Part shown: in pieces, positions 57,560-64,000 of the stretch | How positions within the stretch are numbered: position 1 is the stretch's first letter | How the letters are laid out: each line of letters begins with the position of its first letter | Assembly: GCA_018857735.1 (NCBI GenBank) | Contig: JABMCL010002049.1 | Coordinates: 1,076,001 to 1,140,000, forward strand | Length of the DNA: 64,000 nt | Direction of reading: 5' to 3' | Source of the DNA: Alviniconcha marisindica | Taxonomy: Eukaryota; Mollusca; Gastropoda; Provannidae | Position numbers and translations under genes: made by a program | The notes under the pieces: model-generated | Seen by the model: the letters and a program-made list of their open reading frames with translations, nothing else | What the model was told of the DNA's origin: nothing | The model's database searches: none

Positions 57560-57700
57560 AATCAACAAACAAGGGAGTTAAACAGCGCTCAAAGTACGTC
57601 ACACAAGTACAACAGCAAAGACCTGAGTCGCCTACGGTAACTCTTTGTTGTTGTACTTGTGTTACGTTTTTCGAGCGCTAATTAACTTGCTTGTCCGACT
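57560..57700. mobile_element. Fold-back (hairpin) element
   Basis: The left arm (acaaacaagggagttaa, agcgctc, gtcacacaagtacaacagcaaag) is followed after a short loop by its approximate inverse (ctttgttgttgtacttgtg, gagcgct, ttaacttgcttgt). The whole stretch can fold into a long imperfect hairpin. A partial copy occurs at 63160-63245. Confidence 0.6.
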
Positions 57701-57904
57701 AAAATGCTAATGATGCTACATGTGCATAATTATTATTAAACAAGTGCATATCAAAATGACCCTTAATTAAACGCATAAACCGTCTGCGCTGAAACAAGAC
57801 TGAATGTAAGTAAAATATACATCACGAAATCTTTTTAAAAACATAATTCTTATGCGGATTTCAACCGAATTAAATTTATCTATCTGGCAAGGGTTGGGGT
57901 AGGG

Positions 57905-58288
<384 letters not shown>

Positions 58289-58448
58289 GATGGCGCTGGA
58301 ATGTCAGGCACACACCACACTCAGGGGTCGTGCCGAGAAACGGAAAAAGGGCTGATGCACAGATATTACACTCCCACTCCACACACGAACGGCACCAGCG
58401 CACACTCAGCCCAGCCGCACACTTTACCGACCCCTCAACACAACCGCT

Positions 58449-61181
58449 TCACTGATAGACGTCAAAAACCTCCGCCCAGGTTCTGTGGCCGGCTTTGTGT
58501 ATCGTAGCAGGTCTGGACTCGTAGCCGAACAGGTCAAAATCCAGCAGGAAATATTCCCTGACTAGTTCCAGGTCGTCTCTGGATATGAAACTGTAGGCAG
58601 ACGACAAAGCATCTCTCTTTTGTTCCGACTTCAAAGCGCTTGTCCGAAACCGCTCCCAGTATTTTTTGCAAACCTGGATGAAGGAAGGGGCGTGGGTGGA
58701 ATACTGCTTGAAGTCGGACATGGGCAGAGGTTCCCGTCTGTCCAGGATGCCTCGGATTTGAAGTTTTCTCCATATTCTCTGATTGGCTTCTTCCCACGTC
58801 ATACATTTGGTGACCTCCCGCCTCCAGCTGTAAGGCGATGTGACGGAATCCTCTATGGCGTCGTACTCGCTCGCACGTGACCAGTCCCCCAGCGTTGATT
58901 GGCTAACGTTGTGCCCGAGCTGGGCGAGAACGAGGCTTGCGTCCGCCGAGAAGGTTTCCATTTTGCCGATGACGTCGTAGTGGTAGTCACAGGGTTTGCA
59001 CTGATCGTAGCTCGGTACGAAGTGAGTGTCTCGCTTCAGTTCGTTGGTTCGTTCGTTTTCTATCACGTACTTGATGAACTCTAAAAGAGGAAGAGAGAAA
59101 AAGAAAGTCAAAGAATTCATGCATACCGTGTTCAGGATTGAAGAAAACACTGACAAACATGGCAAACACAGGAGACAGGAAAAGAAAAACGAGATTGGGA
59201 GAGAGAAAAATCACAATACAGTGGGCCTAGAGTTTATGCCCTGAACACATCATTTTGCTTTTGTCATTCGTCCACTCCTAATCCCATCCAACGATCTATC
59301 TAATCCAGCTGTTCATCCATCCATACAACCACCCATGTAAATGTTCTTGCTGACAATGGGCGTTTTCGGATTTTTAATTTAAAAAAAAAAAATCATCCAT
59401 TCATTCACCTGCTTACCCACCCACTTACCTATCCCACCCACCCGTCTATCTAGCCATCCGTCAAGCAATGAATTCATCCATCCATCCACATAGCCACCCA
59501 TGTAAAAATCCACTCACCCACCAATCCATTCCAAATTCCATCCACCCACCTTTTTAATCTAGCTATCCGTCCATCAGTGAACTCGTCCGTCCATTCACAC
59601 AAACACCCGTGTAAAAGTCCACCCATCCATTCGTCCACTCCTAATCCCATCCAACGATCTATCTAATCCAGCTGTTCATCCATCCATACAACCACCCATG
59701 TAAAATCCCACCCACCCATCTATTCCAAATCTCATACACCAATCCAACGACCTGTCTAATCTAGCTATCCGTCCATCCACACAACCACCCATGTAAAACT
59801 CTACCCAGCCACCCACCCATCTATTCCAAATCTCATTCACCCATCCAACGACCTGTCTAATCTAGCTATCCGTCCATCCACACAACCACCCATGTAAAAC
59901 TCTACCCAGCCACCCACCCATCTATTCCAAATCTCATTCACCCACCCAACGACCTGTCTAATCTAGCTATCCGTCCATCCACACAACCACCCATGTAAAA
60001 CTCTACCCAGCCACCCACCCATCTATTCCAAATCTCATTCACCCACCCAACGACCTGTCTAATCTAGCTATCCGTCCATCCACACAACCACCCATGTAAA
60101 ACTCTACCCAGCCACCCACCCATCTATTCCAAATCTCATTCACCCATCCAACGACCTGTCTAATCTAGCTATCCGTCCATCCACACAACCACCCATGTAA
60201 AACTCTACCCAGCCACCCACCCATCTATTCCAAATCTCATTCACCCACCAACGACCTGTCTAATCTAGCTATCCGTCCATCCACACAACCACCCATGTAA
60301 AACTCTACCCAGCCACCCACCCATCTATTCCAAATCTCATCACCCACGTCCACCAGACTCCCCTCCCTTCGTTTTTCCACCGACCTGTGAAAGTGACGTC
60401 ATGTCCACACTCTAGACTCCTGAGACTCGGGTGTTTCCGGAATTTTTGGATTATAAACCGGCCGATCATCTTCCAGAAGTAAGGGTTTGGGGCAAAGAGT
60501 TTGTCGACGTAACCGGACAGCAACTTGGAGTACGGCTCTCGCGTGAACATCACCTGAGGGAAGAGCAAAAAGCAGAGAGCAGTCCAACAAACAGCGTGTA
60601 ACTTGCAGATTTTAGTGACAGCGTGAGTGAGACTCACAAATCGCATTGTTGTCCGCGCTTTCAAAGGAACGAGCTTTTCAGTTTTGGTGAGAGAGAGACG
60701 GGGGCGCGAGGTGGATGGGGGTTGGGGGGGAGGGGCGAGAGAACATCTTTTTGTATGGATTTTGTTATTTTAGTCACTATTTTTTCTCTGTGCGTGCGTG
60801 CGTGCGTGCTTGCGTGCGTGCGTGCGTGCGTGTGTGTATGTGCGTGCGTGCGTGCGTGTGTGCGTACCTCCCCGAAGACAACCCGGCATCAAGTGACAAG
60901 TGTAAAGAACAAACGAACCACCTTTCCAGCGTTCGCCAGGAACTCCTCGACCCGATTCGCCCCTGCATGGTCCGGCGGTTGGTGCTGTGTTGGCTGCGAG
61001 CGGTTCCCCTGGCCAAACGTCCTCACTACCGACCGTCCATCTCCGAACAGCTTGCCTGATGCTCGCGCGCTTGTCTCATTTTCAATGTCGTCGAGGTGTT
61101 CTCGGGGTGCTTCTGCACACGCACACAATGGATGGGAGAATGAACAACGCGTTTCTGGTGGCCTCAGTTGTTGTTGTTGTG

Positions 61182-61215
<34 letters not shown>

Positions 61216-62588
61216 GGGGTCTGTTTGAATTTCTGGCCTTGACGCAAACAGTTTAAAAAACTACAGACCTGTGTCAAACCTGCAGTTTCTCTCCAAACTT
61301 CTGGAGAAAGTTGTGCTGCATCTGTTTCGCAACCAGTTGTTGACCTACAATCTCTGTGAGAATTTCCAGTCTGCTTACCGTGCACATCACAGTAGGGAGA
61401 CAGCTCTCCTAGATGTCAAGAACTGCCTTCTTGGTAGTGCTGATGAAGGCCAGGTGTCCGTTTTGACCTTACTTGATTTGTCAGCTGCGTTCGATACGTT
61501 CCTCGAGGTTCAGTCTTGGGTCCAATACTCTTTACTCTGTATATTCAACCACTGTCTAAAGTCATTTCTCGAAGTAGGTGCGGTCATCACAAATTTGCTG
61601 AGGATACTCAACTTCACCGGTCTTCAACTCCATCTGACTTTCATTCACTGACTGTTGACGTCGAGCTGTGTGTTGACTGTTGGGAGATGGCTGGCTGGTA
61701 ACAGGCTAAAGGTGAACAATGACAAAACCGAAACTCTTTTGGTTGGATCTCGTAAAACGGTCAGCGTGTCACAAGAAAACCACTTGAGAGTTGGCAATCA
61801 TGACATTTTCTTCAAAGGCCGTGTCAAAAATCTCGGGGTCTACACTGACGCAAGTCTGTCTATGGTGAAGCATACTGACCACATCAGTCGTCCTGCATAT
61901 CTCGAGATCAGAAGAATTAGCTCTATCCGCCATCTCCTGACGACGAAGGCTACTGCTCAGCTAATGTGTTCTTTTGTTCTCAGTCGGTTGGACTACTGCA
62001 ACTCTTTGCTTATTGACATCAACTGTGATCAGATGTACAGGCTGCAAAAAGTTCAAAACCACGCAGCGAAGGTTGTTTTTGGCAAGAGCAGACATGAGCA
62101 TGTTAGACCATTGCTCAAGGCACTTCACTGGCTGCCAGTCAAAGACAGGATTATTTTTAAGATAGCCACTTTTGTTTTCCGTTTTTTGTTTTGTTTTGTT
62201 TTTTATGGCACCCTGCCACCATACCTGTCATCGTGTCTCTCAGTATACGCTCCTTCTCGCACACTCCGTTCCAGTTCAGATGGGGGAAAAACTCTTTCTT
62301 GTGCAAGATGGAAACTTAAGGGCTTTGGTTACCGGTCGTTCTCTGTTCAGGCCCCCTTGTCTGGAACAACCTTCCTGCTCACATCCGACACTGCAGTTCT
62401 CTCACAGTTCAAAACTTCGGGCTTTGGGCCTCACACATGTAGAGTCATAGAGGGATTCGGCGCATTAGAAATGCATTTATTAGTATCGCACACACACGAA
62501 CACACATAATGTGCGCGCGCGCACACACACACACACACGTTAGCGCACTCACACGCACACACACATGCGTGATCACACACACACACAC

Positions 62589-62661
<73 letters not shown>

Positions 62662-63127
62662 GCAGTAAATCACGAAACCAGACAGTCAGCGAACACTGGT
62701 AACTGTGACTCCAGGAACCACACAAGGCTGAAGCTAAAAGAACAGCATCAGGAAAGCGGAAATTCTCACTGAGAGCAGTCGCGATGGGGACGTCGTAGGG
62801 AGACCCAATGGACGTCCCAGTGCTGAGAGCGTAGAACAGGCGCCGGAAGAAAGTGGAGCCCACCTTTAACACGGGACAGAAGAAGAAACGCTGAGGCTGG
62901 TAGACCTCCATGACCTTGTAGTGAAACTCTTTGGAGTACCAGCCCTCGTGGTAACGGGTTTCCTCGGGTCGTAGGTGGCGCCTTTTCGCCTGGAGCGTCT
63001 TGCTCTGACAGACCTGGCGCAGTCTTTCCTGCCTTTCCGCTTGTATGGCGGCCAGGTCAGAGTACCGGAAGTAGACGGCGTTGCTGTTGCTGGCCGGTGT
63101 CTTGATCTTGAAGCCACCTGGTTGGAT
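58449..63127 (-). CDS. Carbohydrate sulfotransferase (Sulfotransfer_2/CHST family), 3' four exons, 5' end outside window
   Basis: Exons in transcript order are 62770-63127, 60922-61112, 60385-60553 and 58449-59080. Phases 1, 0 and 1 join cleanly to give 449 residues ending at TGA 58449-58451. The family comprises type II Golgi membrane enzymes that sulfate GalNAc, chondroitin, dermatan or HNK-1 glycans with PAPS. Seen: the 5'-phosphosulfate site CPVLKVGSTFFRRLFY, the 3'-phosphate site MFTREPYSKLLSGYVDKLF, then DVTFTEFIKYVI and a conserved Cys pair (QCKPCDY). No signal anchor is present, so the cytoplasmic tail and membrane segment must lie on exons to the right of 64000. The second exon (60922-61112) is poorly conserved and rests mainly on its phase fit, and donors of exons 2 and 3 (GTGGTT, GTCGGT) are weak. 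The C-terminal part after residue 240 is long for CHST8-14-like enzymes. The glycan substrate is unknown. Confidence 0.92.
59265..60345. repeat. 101-bp minisatellite in CHST intron
   Basis: The unit tctattccaaatctcattca ... cacccatgtaaaactctacc is near-perfect from 59820, with starts at 59820, 59921, 60022, 60123 and 60224, and a last partial unit at 60324 that ends 40 bp before exon 60385-60553. To the left (59265-59815) related, degenerate ccatccatcc/cacccac DNA continues. Confidence 0.95.
60792..60866. repeat. (GTGC)n microsatellite
   Basis: Repeated gtgcgtgcgtgc with a tgtgtatg spacer, about 55 bp from a CHST exon edge (60922). Confidence 0.92.
61166..61216. repeat. (GTT)n microsatellite
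   Basis: About 14 GTT units, directly beside the LINE start at 61250. Confidence 0.92.
61250..62490 (+). mobile_element. 5'-truncated non-LTR retrotransposon (CR1/L2-like reverse transcriptase)
   Basis: Translation in shifting frames gives KNYRPVSNLQFLSKLLEKVV, QSAYRAHHSRETALL, LTLLDLSAAFDT, then GPILFTLYIQPLS, HKFAEDTQLH (the YADD region, altered to AED), LKVNNDKTETLLVGSR, VKNLGVY, SRLDYCNSLL and LKALHWLPVKDRI. These are ordered motifs of a CR1/L2/Rex-like reverse transcriptase. About 60-70 residues are deleted after AAFDT, and at least three frameshifts are present. It lies inside the CHST intron between 61113 and 62769, antisense to CHST. Confidence 0.88.
62488..62660. repeat. (AC)n with (GC) interruption
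   Basis: ACACACGAACACACA, GCGCGCGCGCAC at 62512-62522, then about 40 AC units to 62660. It lies where the LINE fragment ends and about 110 bp from CHST exon 62770-63127. Confidence 0.94.
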
Positions 63128-63159
63128 CTGGGGAAGATAATTTACCTTGTGATGTAGCA

Positions 63160-63245
63160 TCAACAAACAAGGGAGTTAAGCGGTGCTCGAATGACGTCAC
63201 ATGAACGTAACAGCAAAGACCTGAGTCGCTTTTCGGTAACCCTCA
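63160..63245. mobile_element. Half copy of the fold-back element
   Basis: The stretch atcaacaaacaagggagtta through gcaaagacctgagtcg matches the left arm and loop of 57560-57700; the right arm is missing. It lies directly upstream (transcript sense) of the CHST exon starting at 63127. Confidence 0.55.
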
Positions 63246-63294
63246 CCCGGAATGTGAGTAAATGCTAGGTACATAAACTCCGCAATAGGTACGT

Positions 63295-63295
<1 letters not shown>

Positions 63296-63350
<55 letters not shown>

Positions 63351-63385
63351 GCATGTGTGTGTATATATATATACCAGTGTATTAG
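63296..63385. repeat. (AC)n-(TA)n microsatellite
   Basis: About 19 AC units, TATATATATA, then GTGTGTGT and TATATATATATA. Confidence 0.93.
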
Positions 63386-63619
63386 TGTATCAGTATATGT
63401 CTATATATCATATAATTATATAATTATCAGTATAGTGATATAGAAACTAAACAAGCAAAGAAAGCGGAACAGAGATGTAAACACGCAGACATTACTAGAG
63501 ACCAGAGTCTACTTTCAGTGCAGACACTCTACGGGTGTTTTGTACAGCATTCGTTGTGCCATCGCTTCGGGCATAAGTTAAACATCTCCCAAGAATTGGC
63601 AGCGATAGGACTACCGTCC

Positions 63620-64000
63620 TATGGAAACAGGAAAACACAGCACACACTATGTCAACACTCGGAAACACGAAAACGCAGCACACACTGTCATCCCTCGGAA
63701 ACAGGAAAACAACACACACTATGTCAACCCTCGGAAACACGAAAACACAGCACACACTTGGTCAGCCCTCGGAAACAGGAAAACACAGCACACACTAGGT
63801 CAACCACCGGAAACACGAAAACACAGTACACACTAGGTCATCCCTCGGAAACAGGAAAACACAGCACATACTAGGTCAACCCTCGGAAACAGGAAAACAC
63901 AGCACACACTAGGTCAACCCCAGAAACACGAAAACACAGTACACACTAGGTCACCCTCGGAAACAGGAAAACACAGCACACACTAGGTCAACCACCAGAA
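63620..64000. repeat. 38-bp minisatellite (continues right of window)
   Basis: The unit ggtcaaccctcggaaacagg aaaacacagcacacacta occurs in about ten copies; gg/cg alternates at the aacagg/aacacg position, suggesting a higher-order pair unit. It is upstream of the visible CHST exons, probably in an intron. Confidence 0.93.

Noticed and set aside
59265..60345. CRISPR-like regular repeats (also 63620-64000)
   Set aside because: These are head-to-tail minisatellites without unique spacers, in a eukaryotic intron.

Overview
The window is animal nuclear DNA. It has three split genes with GT-AG introns, dense (AC)n/(GT)n microsatellites, many minisatellite arrays, tRNA-derived SINE and LINE fragments, and short TTAA-bounded inverted-repeat elements. 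The style (repeat-packed introns, molluscan-type SINE and LINE tails, cytosolic sulfotransferase next to a carbohydrate sulfotransferase) suggests a lophotrochozoan, most likely a marine gastropod. That taxonomic call is inference; no species marker is present.

Layout: 1-3.4 kb is a 72-bp satellite followed by unique and low-complexity DNA. From 3.4 to 15 kb there is no convincing gene apart from a weak minus-strand first-exon candidate; the stretch holds LINE remnants, a TTAA inverted-repeat family and microsatellites. From 15.2 to 25.4 kb lies a plus-strand cytosolic sulfotransferase (SULT) gene with five firm coding exons (310 aa) and a possible upstream exon. From 25.7 to 30.4 kb there are two large minisatellite fields (76-bp and 60-bp units). 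From 30.4 to 35.1 kb the DNA is non-coding.

From 35.2 to 51.3 kb on the minus strand is a complete 19-exon gene for the U-box cyclophilin PPIL2 (527 aa). All exon phases join without a gap. Its introns carry a LINE, a THAP-encoding TTAA element, exon-derived tandem repeats and opposed (CA)n/(UG)n tracts. From 51.3 to 58 kb is intergenic DNA with a second THAP element. From 58.4 to 63.1 kb on the minus strand is the 3' portion (449 aa) of a Golgi-type carbohydrate sulfotransferase (Sulfotransfer_2 family). One of its introns contains an antisense LINE and another a 101-bp minisatellite; its 5' end lies beyond the right edge.

The genes do not form a pathway, although the two sulfotransferases would both use PAPS. 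The most interesting signals are: (1) PPIL2 exon 17 begins at the end of a tandem array in which each unit is a copy of its own acceptor plus exon start; (2) complementary dinucleotide tracts flank PPIL2 exons 5 and 6, whose joint skipping would keep frame; (3) two copies of a TTAA-bounded element join a THAP first exon tail-to-tail with the start of a second, oppositely oriented ORF; (4) partial exon copies lie in the introns of PPIL2 and SULT.
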